Assembly (NCBI RefSeq): GCF_010093595.1
Contig: NW_022985469.1
Coordinates: 322,307-386,306 of the forward strand
DNA length: 64,000 nt
Origin: Mytilinidion resinicola
Lineage: Eukaryota; Ascomycota; Dothideomycetes; Mytilinidiales; Mytilinidiaceae
Direction of reading: 5' to 3'
A program made the position numbers and the translations under genes. The notes under the pieces were generated by a model. That model did no database searches, was not told where the DNA came from, and saw nothing but the letters and a program-made list of their open reading frames with translations. How positions within the stretch are numbered: position 1 is the stretch's first letter; the number at the start of each line of letters is the position of its first letter. Of this stretch, positions 46,022-55,360 are shown one piece after another.

Positions 46022-46657
46022 TTTGAGGTTTCTTTCGGGGAACCTCCGTAAAAATGAGTTGCCAATGCTTTGGTGGCTGAAGGAGGGGTACTGCGGTTTA
46101 CCTACTTGGGCACGAATGAGGAGAGGCAGGAGAGTACCTTACCACGTGGACCAGTTCAAATTTCGTTTCCATCAGCAATTGAAGAGTGACATTGCGAAAT
46201 TCCGAATGCAAGATAGTCATCGCTAGTGCCGGAATTGGTCTAATAACATGTGTCTGTGTCAGCTTTTGTGGTATAAACAAGCATTCTCATGCATATGTTC
46301 ACATGAGACTTGGTGTTTCATTTCATCCTCCTTCACCCTTTTGAAAATACTTCCTATATGCTGCGTTCTTCTTCTGCTTCTCAAAAAGCATTTGACGTGT
46401 CGCCTATCCGAGAATAATGGCACCAGTGTCACAACGCGTCGTTCATTGGTCACGCTACACCCCACTTGCGAGCTGGAATGGTTCTTGAATTCCGGCATTG
46501 TGGGCCAGCAAACAACAAAGGAAGCAAACATGCGGGGATACTACAGCAATATATAACCGAGAAGCGAGTATGCATATATTCTAGGGTCCGCTAGTATAGC
46601 CTCGATTCCATCTTTTTACGAATCTTACGGTTCGCATTCTGCAATACCCCACTCACA
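46022..46657. promoter_or_regulatory. Bidirectional promoter, CMD-like gene / MFS transporter
   Basis: Carries three related words: AAATTCCGAAT (46197-46207), CCGGAATT (46229-46236) and AATTCCGG (46488-46495). Densest site of this motif in the window. CACGTG-type E-box at about 46144. Binding is inferred. Confidence 0.5.
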
Positions 46658-48480
46658 ATGGAGGCTCCCAAAGATGAGAAAAGGCGTAGTCATTTCCAAA
46701 AACGCCTAGTTCTGATCGTGTTTGGCGTATGCTGGGGAAGTACTGCGTTTGGCTTTGCTTCTGCAATCATTGCCACTACACTTGGTAAGTAAATTCGGAA
46801 ATTCGTGTATTGGATCGTATGTCTGACAAATGCAGGTCAACCGTCATTCAAAATATATATGAACCTGACAACCACGAATCCAAACACTGCGAAAATTACA
46901 GGCGCTATGAATTCACTTTTCTACGCTGGCGGCTTCTTCGGTTCGGTCTTCAACGCGTGGTATGCGGATCGTTTCGGAAGAAAGACCTCTATAATGACAG
47001 CTTGTGTAATCATGGTAATAGCTGCGGCTCTCTGTGCTGGATCTGTGCATGTTGCGATGTTTATAGTATTCCGGTTCTGCACTGGCTGGAGGTAAGATGC
47101 AAAAACTCCAAAACCACGTACCCTGGCTAATGTGGCATGTACGCAGTTGCCTCATGCTTTTGATCTCTGTACCTCTCTGGATTATTGAAGTCGTTCCTCC
47201 TGGAGGCCGCGGTGTCTTTGGCAACATCCATGGACTAATGGCCGTTTTTGGATACCTAATCGCTTCTTACGTGGGCGTTGGATTCTTTTACTACCAGAAT
47301 GGCTCGGGCAACCAATGGCGTGCGCCTTTGGCCTTCGCATGCCTCCCTCCCCTGATTACCTTGAGTTTCATGCCTTGGGTGCCTGAAAGCCCAAGGTGGC
47401 TGCTTGTTAAGGGTCAATCGGAGAGAGCATGGAAGATTGTGGAGAGCCTGCATCGTTCATCCGACGACCCCGAAGGCGACTATGCAAAGGAAGAGTTCCA
47501 GCAGATGCAGAGACAGATCGAGCTTGATAGCCAGCTGGATTCATCCTGGAAGATCTTAGTCACACGACCATCGTATCGCAAGCGCGCTTATATTGCTTGC
47601 TCTCTCTTGACATTCATCTACAGCTCTGGGACTTTAACAATCTCCAGTGAGCATCTTTCATATCTATATGCCGCAATCAAATACAATACCTGACGTTTAT
47701 AGATTACGGGCCGACCCTCTTCGCCGAGTTGGGATATAAGCCAGCACAAACCCTACAATTCCAGGCGGGTATTATTTTGTGCTCTATTTCCGCGCTAACT
47801 GTCTCCCTTTTCGTCGTGGACCGTATACCACGAAATATCATCTTAGCCGTTGGTATGATCGCGGTTGCTGTTCCTTTAGCCGGGGAGGCAGCCATGACAT
47901 CTCTATACGTCGGCACCACAAACAAGTCTGGTCTTGCCGCTGGTGTAGCTTTCTTGTATATCTACATCTTCCTATATGGCATTTTCCTTGATGGGCCAGG
48001 TTACTTCTACGTAAGTGAATTTTGTAGTGAATCTCCCATCAATGTCGGCAAGTATGTTCTGACGTTTTGTGCCAGGCCAACGAGATCTTCCCTACGCATC
48101 TCCGCTCCAAGGGCGCCACTCTCTGCGTGGCTTCCTACAGCTTGATCAATATCATGTGGACGCAGGTTTCGCCAATAGCTTTCCGTACCATTCACTGGAA
48201 GTTTTATATGGTGTTTATCTGCTGCTGCGTCGCATCATCCATCATCATGTATCTCTACTTCCCGGATACGTTGGGCAAGCCCTTGGAGGAAGTAGCTCGT
48301 ATCTTCGGTGACGACGACTTGGTAGCTCATTACGAACGGGCAGGAATAGCTGGAGGGAGTATTTCACACGGCAGCGAGCACGAGAAGGAGAAGCAAGTGA
48401 CCACAGTGGAGGACACAGAATACTCGCTGAAGAAGCATTTGACGCCGGAGGGGTTGAGACATATTAATCCTATGGTGTAA
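46658..48480 (+). CDS. MFS transporter, sugar-porter family (12 TM)
   Basis: Exons 46658-46784, 46836-47091, 47147-47646, 47703-48010, 48076-48480; 531 residues. Sugar-porter signatures: WYADRFGRKTSIM after helix 2, FMPWVPESPRWLLVKGQSE before the central loop, and ANEIFPTHLRSKGATL in the second half, followed by FPDTLGKPLEEVARIFGDDD. Helix 1 is LVLIVFGVCWGSTAFGFASA. Imports sugars or, as in quinate- and lactose-permease-like members, other small hydroxylated carbon sources. In the cluster it is the only transporter and could bring the substrate into the cell. The C-terminal tail is charged and cytosolic. Confidence 0.93.
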
Positions 48481-49465
48481 TAGGGTTGCTAATGCTGGTC
48501 TGCCGTTGTAATAGCAAGGGCATCACAGCAGAATTCATTGTACTTGAGTTGCTACATGAAAACTTCTCGAGATGACACAGATGATCAGGATCAGTGACTC
48601 TGTCCAGCGTCTACTAAAGTGAATCGTGATAACATTAGAGAGTATATGTATTTCATGTGGAGCCACGAAGATGTCTCTAGACATCGAAAGTTTAAGATAG
48701 CAGAAATCTAGACGAATCCAGAGAAGGCGATTGATTGCAAAAGGGAGTCTTGGAAGGGTTCGTGTACGGAGAAGAATGAGATTCTTCATATGTTTCTGTA
48801 CGACGCTGAACCATACCAAACAAGGTTGAAAAAATGGTGATCAGCAATGTAATAGATAATACATACGAACCCTGTCGCTTTCGCTTAACGAGCTTATTTC
48901 AAAGACCTCACTGACCCATTAATGCCACCTGGAATATATCTCAAGGTTCCGCCCTCACCCTTCCGCAAAACACATAAATTCTCAACCTACCCACGGATAA
49001 CGCGGCAGAGGAGTCTAGATGGTCTGACACTTGGTCGATAGGTCTCCTGACATTGAAGCCTTTCGCAACTTCTCAGATTCTCAGTTCGAGGCTCTGAACC
49101 CCGCAAGGGGCCGATTCCCCGCACTAGAGCCATTCCGGCTTCCGACCGACACCCATTGCCGCATTGCCGCACTAACAGACCATTCAGCGATTATCTTGCG
49201 AACCTTTACCAAGGTACGTTGGGCTCCGATTGTTTTCCGTAGGTTCCGGGGTTGAAGAGTTCTGGATAGACGTAGACGTCAACATAAACCTAATTGTGTT
49301 TACGAAGACGATGAGAGACCGTTGTAGGAGTATGGAACAATAGAATTCACATCCTCTTCATTCTATTCACGCTTTACGCATCTAAAGCCCTGAAGACCTC
49401 CAACTGCCATCCGCAAAAGTCTCTTACATCGCTACCGACAGACTCGAGAAGGAAACAACGACATC
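48481..49465. other. Intergenic, promoter of BVMO-2
   Basis: Includes ATTCCGGCT (49132-49140) and GGTTCCGGGGTTG (about 49242) near the gene start. No gene recognised in the 985 bases. Confidence 0.4.
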
Positions 49466-51451
49466 ATGGTCAACGGCATCGAGGACGCAGTCCTACATGG
49501 GGAGCGAGGATACCCCGAGGATGGAGAGGCGAAAGCGAACGGTGCTGTAAATGGCTTCACAGAAGAAGAAACTGTCATCCGCAATGCAGTGGACAAGGCC
49601 GCAATCAATCCTCTCCGAATGGCGCTATACCAGATCACAGCCGACCCTGAGCTGGCCACGATGAAAATTACGAAAGAGAAAATTCGAGGCGGTGTACTTT
49701 TCGACTACGTACTGAGTGCAGAAGACGAGAGGATTGTCCGCGAGAAAGCCGTCGCGTTCCTCAAATCCGGCCCCCATGAGGAACCACCTCCACCGTCGGT
49801 TGCGGAGGCGAACAAGCTCATGAATCTGTTTGGTGGGCGCATGATCGAGGAGAATGATGTCCTCCCTGGTTACGAAGAGCTATCATTTGACACATTCCCT
49901 CGCGGAGTCGAGTGGGCGAAGGCACCACCACCAAAGGAGAAGCTGGCCGATTACAAGGTCCTCGTCGTGGGTGCTGGTCTCAGCGGCATAGCAGCGGCCA
50001 TTCAGTTGAAGAATCTAGGGATCCCATACACCGTGATTGATAGGCAAGAGACGCTCGGGGGAACATGGCTCTGGAATACCTACCCCGAATGCCGTGTCGA
50101 CACACTCAGCTACTTGTTCCAATACAAGTTCGAGAAAAACTACAAGTGGCCGGAGTTCTTCGCTGCGCGACAAGATACTTTGGTCTACTTGAAGCATGTC
50201 GCTTCGAAGCACGACATACTGAAAGACTTCCAGTTCAACAAAGAGGTCATTGCTTCTACTTGGGATGAATCTTCATCAACATGGAAGGTCACCCTGAAGA
50301 GTAAGCTGACCGGCGAGGAAGAAACTGTGACGGCCAACTCGGTGATCAGCGCGACTGGGCTCTTCAGCACGCCTAACCTTCCAGACATTCCCGGCATCAC
50401 TGATTTCAAGGGTCACATCTTCCACACAACTGCTTGGGACCACAAAGTAGATTATAAGGACCTCCGAATTGCCGTGATTGGTACTGGTTCAACAGGTGCT
50501 CAACTTATCCCAAACCTTGGACGAGTGGCAAAGAACCTTGCCATCTACCAGAGAACACCCAATTGGATCGTCACCATCGAAGGGTATCGGGCGCCCGTTC
50601 CAAGTGACCTGAATTGGATGTTCGACCACATGCCTTACTACTGGAACTGGTACTGCTATGCAGCGTACTTCCGAAGTTTGGACCTCGCAGCCGTTCAAGT
50701 GAAGGACAAGGAGTACGAAGCCAAGGGTGGAAGAGTGAACGAGAGGAACGACAGTGTCCGAGAAGCATTGACAAACTTCATCACCAAGAAGATGGCATCC
50801 AAGCCCGAATTAATCAAGAAGCTTGTGCCAACCTACCCTCCCCTGGTCCGCAGGCTGGTTATGGACAACGGTTTTTACGATACTCTATTGCAGGATAACT
50901 GCGAACTCGTGACCGACAGCATCGAGCGCATCACCGAAAAAGGAATTAAGACAAAGGATGGCAAGGAGAGGGAATTCGACTTGATTGTGTTGGCCGGGGG
51001 GTTCAAGACATCCAAGTACTTCTTCCCGACTATATACAAGGGCAAGGGCGGCATCACGCTCGAACAGCTTTGGAAGAAGGACGGCGCGCGAACATATCTC
51101 GGCATGGTCATGCCAGGCTTCCCCAACTTCTTCTCTCTCTACGGCCCCAACCACCAGCCACGTGGAGGCAGTCTGTATTCGTGGGCAGAAATCTGGGCCC
51201 GTTATGCCGTCGCATCCGTCAAATGGATGATCGAGAACGACAAGAAGTCAATGGACGTCAAGCCGGAGGTGAACGACAAATACCAGGACAGCCTAGACGA
51301 GGCCTCGAAGAAGCTCATCTGGGAATACTCAGAAGGGCAGAGCTACTACGTCAACGAGTTTGGGCGGTCCGGCGTCAACATGCCGTGGACGACGTCTGAA
51401 TACCACGCCATGGTGATCAAACCGAATCCAGATGACTTTGTGACCACGTGA
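49466..51451 (+). CDS. BVMO of the 4-hydroxyacetophenone-monooxygenase type (BVMO-2)
   Basis: Single exon, 661 residues. An N-terminal helical extension of ~160 residues (PLRMALYQITADPELATMKI, VAEANKLMNLFGGRMIEEND) precedes the FAD motif VLVVGAGLSGIAAAI, as in HAPMO-like enzymes. LGGTWLWNTYPECRVDTLSY follows; fingerprint FKGHIFHTTAWD; NADPH motif IAVIGTGSTGAQLIP; later FPNFFSLYGPNHQPRGG. Known relatives oxidise aryl ketones to aryl esters. It is intronless, unlike BVMO-1 and BVMO-3, and clearly not a recent duplicate of either. Confidence 0.93.
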   Translation: MVNGIEDAVLHGERGYPEDGEAKANGAVNGFTEEETVIRNAVDKAAINPLRMALYQITADPELATMKITKEKIRGGVLFDYVLSAEDERIVREKAVAFLKSGPHEEPPPPSVAEANKLMNLFGGRMIEENDVLPGYEELSFDTFPRGVEWAKAPPPKEKLADYKVLVVGAGLSGIAAAIQLKNLGIPYTVIDRQETLGGTWLWNTYPECRVDTLSYLFQYKFEKNYKWPEFFAARQDTLVYLKHVASKHDILKDFQFNKEVIASTWDESSSTWKVTLKSKLTGEEETVTANSVISATGLFSTPNLPDIPGITDFKGHIFHTTAWDHKVDYKDLRIAVIGTGSTGAQLIPNLGRVAKNLAIYQRTPNWIVTIEGYRAPVPSDLNWMFDHMPYYWNWYCYAAYFRSLDLAAVQVKDKEYEAKGGRVNERNDSVREALTNFITKKMASKPELIKKLVPTYPPLVRRLVMDNGFYDTLLQDNCELVTDSIERITEKGIKTKDGKEREFDLIVLAGGFKTSKYFFPTIYKGKGGITLEQLWKKDGARTYLGMVMPGFPNFFSLYGPNHQPRGGSLYSWAEIWARYAVASVKWMIENDKKSMDVKPEVNDKYQDSLDEASKKLIWEYSEGQSYYVNEFGRSGVNMPWTTSEYHAMVIKPNPDDFVTT

Positions 51452-52050
51452 GCCGCGAAGCTGGTTCGGGCTGGATGGTTGTAATCTTTCCCAAGTTGGT
51501 GTTTTGAACCTATAGCGGGTCTTTGCTTCGAGTTGGCCGGGTGTGGCCTAGAGATCCCCTTGTACTTGGTTTCCTTGATGATATGCATGAACAGCTTCAT
51601 GACCTCCTGACTCGTACTGTGCCTCGTGAAGTGAAAAACGATGTCTCGGCTTCGTGAGCCGTGTGAGTCGGATTTGTCTCTGTCAGACTTCCAGTCAGAG
51701 ATGGCACAGTCAGATTGGAGACGCCGGCTGGTCTCTCTCCGAGGCAATGGAGAACGCGGGGAAATCTGCAGGGTTTAAGATTAGCGTCGGGTAGCTGCAT
51801 AAGCGAGTGCTCTGGCCATCTGCAAACCCCGGTTTTCGGGAAAGGACCCTGGCGCCAACATTCACGGAATTGCCACGGAATTTCACCCTAGCCTGCGTTT
51901 AAACCACGTGAATCCAAAGCTGCCTACTGAAGATACGACGTCAATACCGATCCCGCTATCGATAACGTTTTCAAACCTCAAGCTCCACCTCCAACTCGTA
52001 TCCCAACTCCAGGCCAACTAGGGCCCCAAACACCCCCCCTCACTGCCAAA
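51452..52050. other. Intergenic, promoter of the aldolase gene
   Basis: Contains two close CACGGAATT words (51863-51871 and 51874-51882) and a CACGTG-like AACCACGTGAA near 51903. No gene. Confidence 0.4.
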
Positions 52051-52917
52051 ATGTACAACGACGAGCAACCCGACCCCTCCAAAAAGAAACCTTCCACCGC
52101 CCCCACCTCCCACACCTTCCTCTCCTCCATCGCCGCCAGCAACGGCCCAATCCTCGGCACCATCCTCTCCTTCCCGCACACCATCACCGCCAAACTCGCC
52201 GCCCGCGCCGGCTTCCAATGGCTCATGATCGACATGGAGCACTCACCCTTCACCATGGAGCAAGCCACGGACCTCGTGCACGCCGTCGTCGCCGCCTCCC
52301 AAGGCGCCTGCCTCCCGCTGCTGCGCATCCCCTCCCACAGCACCGAGTGGATCAAGTGGGGGCTCGACACGGGCGCCGCAGGCATCATCGTGCCCATGGT
52401 GCACACGGCCGCGGACGCAGAGGCGATTGTCGATAAAGCGCTGTATCCGCCGCGGGGATCGCGCAGCTTTGGGCCGTATAATGCGCCCTTTGGGAGTCTG
52501 GACCCGGGCACGAGCTTTGCGGATTACTATGCCAAGGCGCAGGCGAGGGGGCCGGCAATTTTGCCGATTATCGAGTCAAGAGAGGGCGTCAGGAACGCAG
52601 AGGCGATTATGGCCGTGGATGGCGTGACGGGGATTTTCATCGGGCCGTATGATTTGAGGCTGAGTCTTGGGCTTTCGGGCGGGAGTGATGGGCCGGAAGA
52701 GGAGTTTGTGGCAGCGGTGGAGAAAATTGTGGGGATTGGGAAGAGGTTGGGGAAGCCGGTGGGGAGTATGGGGACGGGCGAGGAGCTGTCGGCGAAGAGG
52801 ACGAAGCAGGGGATGGATTTCTTGCTGGTGTCGTTTGATTACAACGCGTTGGTGAAGGGGTATAGGACTGATTTGGAAAATGCGCGGAAGGGGGTTGAGA
52901 GGACAGTAAAATTATGA
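52051..52917 (+). CDS. HpcH/HpaI-family class II aldolase
   Basis: Single exon, 288 residues. TIM-barrel aldolase of the 4-hydroxy-2-oxoheptanedioate aldolase family, cleaving 4-hydroxy-2-oxo acids to pyruvate and an aldehyde with a divalent metal. Signature elements: FQWLMIDMEHSPFTMEQA (base His), LPLLRIPSHSTEWIKWGLD (substrate Arg), AAGIIVPMVHTAADAEAIV, ILPIIESREGVRNAEAI (metal Glu), GIFIGPYDLRLSLG (metal Asp). The N-terminal ~25 residues are low complexity (DEQPDPSKKKPST). In bacteria these enzymes finish meta-cleavage pathways for aromatic compounds; here it would supply central carbon from the cluster's ring-opened product (inference). Confidence 0.93.
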   Translation: MYNDEQPDPSKKKPSTAPTSHTFLSSIAASNGPILGTILSFPHTITAKLAARAGFQWLMIDMEHSPFTMEQATDLVHAVVAASQGACLPLLRIPSHSTEWIKWGLDTGAAGIIVPMVHTAADAEAIVDKALYPPRGSRSFGPYNAPFGSLDPGTSFADYYAKAQARGPAILPIIESREGVRNAEAIMAVDGVTGIFIGPYDLRLSLGLSGGSDGPEEEFVAAVEKIVGIGKRLGKPVGSMGTGEELSAKRTKQGMDFLLVSFDYNALVKGYRTDLENARKGVERTVKL

Positions 52918-53507
52918 TGCATGGTAATTGTGAAAATTCGCCCAGGTTTTTGATCATGAGTCGGACTACCTAAACCATGACCTCCTAAGAGAGGATATGT
53001 GACCAGTGCAGGAAAGAGCAGCAGTGTCAGACGTTTGATGCACGTCTACCAAAGTTCAAAGTGCAATCATTGATATATCAAGTCGAACCATTCTATTTAC
53101 TTATATTGACTAGCTTAGTAGTGAGTGAGCGAGTGGGGGAGAGTATGGTATGAACTTGCGCAGTTGCTCAGTGACCATGATGTAATGTTTACGAGAACTA
53201 GTGCAACGAGTATCCACCTTGACCGTGTTCACTGGTAATATAACTATATTGTGGTGCTAGGTTTGCTCGATCGCGCGACAAGGTGCAGGCTTACGGATGA
53301 AACATACCAGGACTTACGCAGTTGCCCAAGGTATGTTTGAAACGACTAAGAAACCCAACGAGCTTGCGCAGTTGCTCGGTATCAGGGACGAGTGATGCGT
53401 GAATGCTTAGGGTGATGGGGTCAATATAAAGCATACATGGACTTACGCAGTTGCTCACAATATGCTCGCTAGAACAAGAAGGACATAGAATGAGCTTACG
53501 CAGTTGC
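52918..53507. other. Convergent intergenic region carrying a hairpin-like repeat family
   Basis: Between two converging genes. Holds five copies of a 16-base word (listed as a repeat, 53154-53509). No ORF recognised. Confidence 0.6.
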
Positions 53508-53510
53508 TCA
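53154..53510 (-). repeat. Five-copy dispersed hairpin-like repeat
   Basis: Consensus on the plus strand RCTTRCGCAGTTGCYC, at 53154-53169, 53312-53327, 53362-53377, 53441-53456 and 53494-53509. All copies have the same orientation and unequal spacing (159, 50, 79, 53). Copies 3 and 5 are closed by different 5-bp arms, CGAGC/GCTCG and TGAGC/GCTCA. Copies 2 and 4 have outer arms, AAACATACC/GGTATGTTT and AGCATA/TATGCT. The last copy overlaps the dioxygenase stop codon, so on that mRNA the series would form the 3' untranslated region. Confidence 0.8.
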
Positions 53511-54656
53511 ATAGTCGAGGATCTTCTCCTTCGGGTCGAGAGTATCCCACATACTTACAAACACCTTCCTGTTACCCTTCGTCCAAGGAGCGCGGGCGTG
53601 AGTCGTCTGGTAGTTGTCAACGAGAGCTATGTCGCCCTCCTCCATCTTGATGGCCACCTGGCATTCGTTGCTGATCTCCCATGCCCGGTGGAGGTACTTC
53701 TTCGGGATGGCTTCACCGTCAGTGTAAGTTGCGGGAGGGAATGCCATTCCATCGTCTCCGATATATGGGGGGTCAGTTGCGCCTCGATCGAGAGCAGTGC
53801 CGTAGCGGCCCGGGATGCTGCTGAAGAAAATAGGCTTGCCGGTAGCTGGGTGACGGCGGAAAGCGGGGACGTGTTGGTGAACCTCGAGCTGGTCATCCTC
53901 AATCCACCAGAAGTGAGGTGTCAGCTTGATGACCTCCTTCTCGGCCTTAGCTTTCATCGTAGCCATATCATCTCCCGGCTTGATATTTCGGCCAAAGGCC
54001 AGTGGTCCGGCCCAAGTGAAGATAAAGTTCTTGCCCTCCTTTCCGGGGGCTCGGTAGACATCGGGGGAGTTGAGGCCTCTCCTTGCGGCCTCCTCGACGA
54101 ATTCCGGGATGTCTTCCTGAAGGCGGTCGAAGAGTTCGCCGCTGTGACAGAACGGGCTCTCGCCACCCTCCTCGGCAGAAACGTTGCAGAAGAAGTGAAT
54201 GTTGCTAGGGAACTTCGTGTATCGGGAGTACTCGTTGTGGTGGTAGATCCAGAGATGTGGCGGTGACTCGGACGCACTGAAGACCTCCTTGCCATGAACA
54301 GTTCGGCTTCCAGCAAGGCCAATCTGGTCATACGGAACACGACCACGGCCTTCCTCTGCGGCGTGTACGAGCTTGGAGAATGCCTCGGGAGATGGGTCCC
54401 CTGGGCCACGAAGGACCAACGCACCGTGCTTATTCATGAGGTCGGTAGTAATTCCTCGTTCCGAAAGATCGCGGATGGCGTTAGCGGCCTCGTCTAGAGT
54501 GACTTTCTCGCCGGAATCTTTCGTCATAGTCATTGCCAGAGGGAACTGGCTGCCATGAACAATTCGTGCATTTGGCAGATCGATAGGGCGGAAAGCGACT
54601 TTGACACCGTCCACCTCGGAGATAATCTCCTTCGGTACGCTGGAGTGGATCACCAT
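53508..54656 (-). CDS. TauD/TfdA-type Fe(II)/2-oxoglutarate dioxygenase
   Basis: Single exon, 382 residues from MVIHSSVPKEIISEV; the in-frame ATG at 54749 would add a hydrophobic stretch not expected in the family. Iron site: HHNEYSRY (H-x-E instead of the more common H-x-D) and the distal His in NYQTTHARAPW. Further marks: HGALVLRGPGDPSPEAFSKL, FPSNIHFFCNVSAEEGGESP, and the C-terminal RKVFVSMWDT (2-oxoglutarate Arg). Known fungal relatives hydroxylate or cleave sulfonates, herbicide-like ethers or alkaloids. Cytosolic. The stop codon coincides with a copy of the local hairpin repeat. Confidence 0.92.
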   Translation of the reverse strand: MVIHSSVPKEIISEVDGVKVAFRPIDLPNARIVHGSQFPLAMTMTKDSGEKVTLDEAANAIRDLSERGITTDLMNKHGALVLRGPGDPSPEAFSKLVHAAEEGRGRVPYDQIGLAGSRTVHGKEVFSASESPPHLWIYHHNEYSRYTKFPSNIHFFCNVSAEEGGESPFCHSGELFDRLQEDIPEFVEEAARRGLNSPDVYRAPGKEGKNFIFTWAGPLAFGRNIKPGDDMATMKAKAEKEVIKLTPHFWWIEDDQLEVHQHVPAFRRHPATGKPIFFSSIPGRYGTALDRGATDPPYIGDDGMAFPPATYTDGEAIPKKYLHRAWEISNECQVAIKMEEGDIALVDNYQTTHARAPWTKGNRKVFVSMWDTLDPKEKILDY

Positions 54657-55360
54657 TTTGATAGACTTCACCGCTAGTTCGAGATGTGAATGTGGATATA
54701 ATGGAGACGTAATGAAGAATAGAAAAGAGATGGTTAAAGACGACAACACTTGAAGCTTAAATCAAGTTCAGCGGATGAGTCTGTAAGCGGAGGTGATGTA
54801 ATCGGAATGCTCAATTCCATTCCGACCTTAACGCGTTAGCAAACTCTCATGCACCCCACCAATCTAGAATGTCTGACATGACAAGTCTTAGGAGTAGCGT
54901 TCCCCGCGATCCTCACGTGGGGTGCTGGATCCGGGGAATGGCGGTGTGGCGGAGTGCATAACGGTAGCTGTTTCTTCCGATATCCACGTGAATTCGCCGC
55001 TTCTCAGCCATCACTTAGCCGCCTTACTAGCCACCTCATATTACCTTTACATTTCATATCATTTGATCCATGGGTAAGAGATTCGTGAAACTGGTTCCTC
55101 CCAACTTGTCGGGGGATATGTCTTCGTTTATGCCGGGTTTAGCCAAATAAGACCAACCCACTGAAAGGCTCAAAATCACTAAACATGCTCCAAGAAGAAG
55201 CGGTGTAGCAAGATAACATGGAACGTCGCAATGATTCATGTTGGACGATGCTATGGAAGAGAAGACTACCACCTGTACAGTACACATTCACATCCTAGTT
55301 ATTCATGTTCACATGCAAACAACCCAGTCCAAATACGCCAACGCAGCCTCCAAATGAAGC
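54657..55360. other. Intergenic, promoter of the dioxygenase gene
   Basis: Contains ATCGGAATGC and CATTCCGACC (about 54801-54827), relatives of the cluster motif, and CACGTG-like words near 54916 and 54986. No gene. Confidence 0.4.

Noticed and set aside
53154..53510. CRISPR-like array
   Set aside because: Spacings are unequal, copies vary, the genome is eukaryotic and no cas gene exists.
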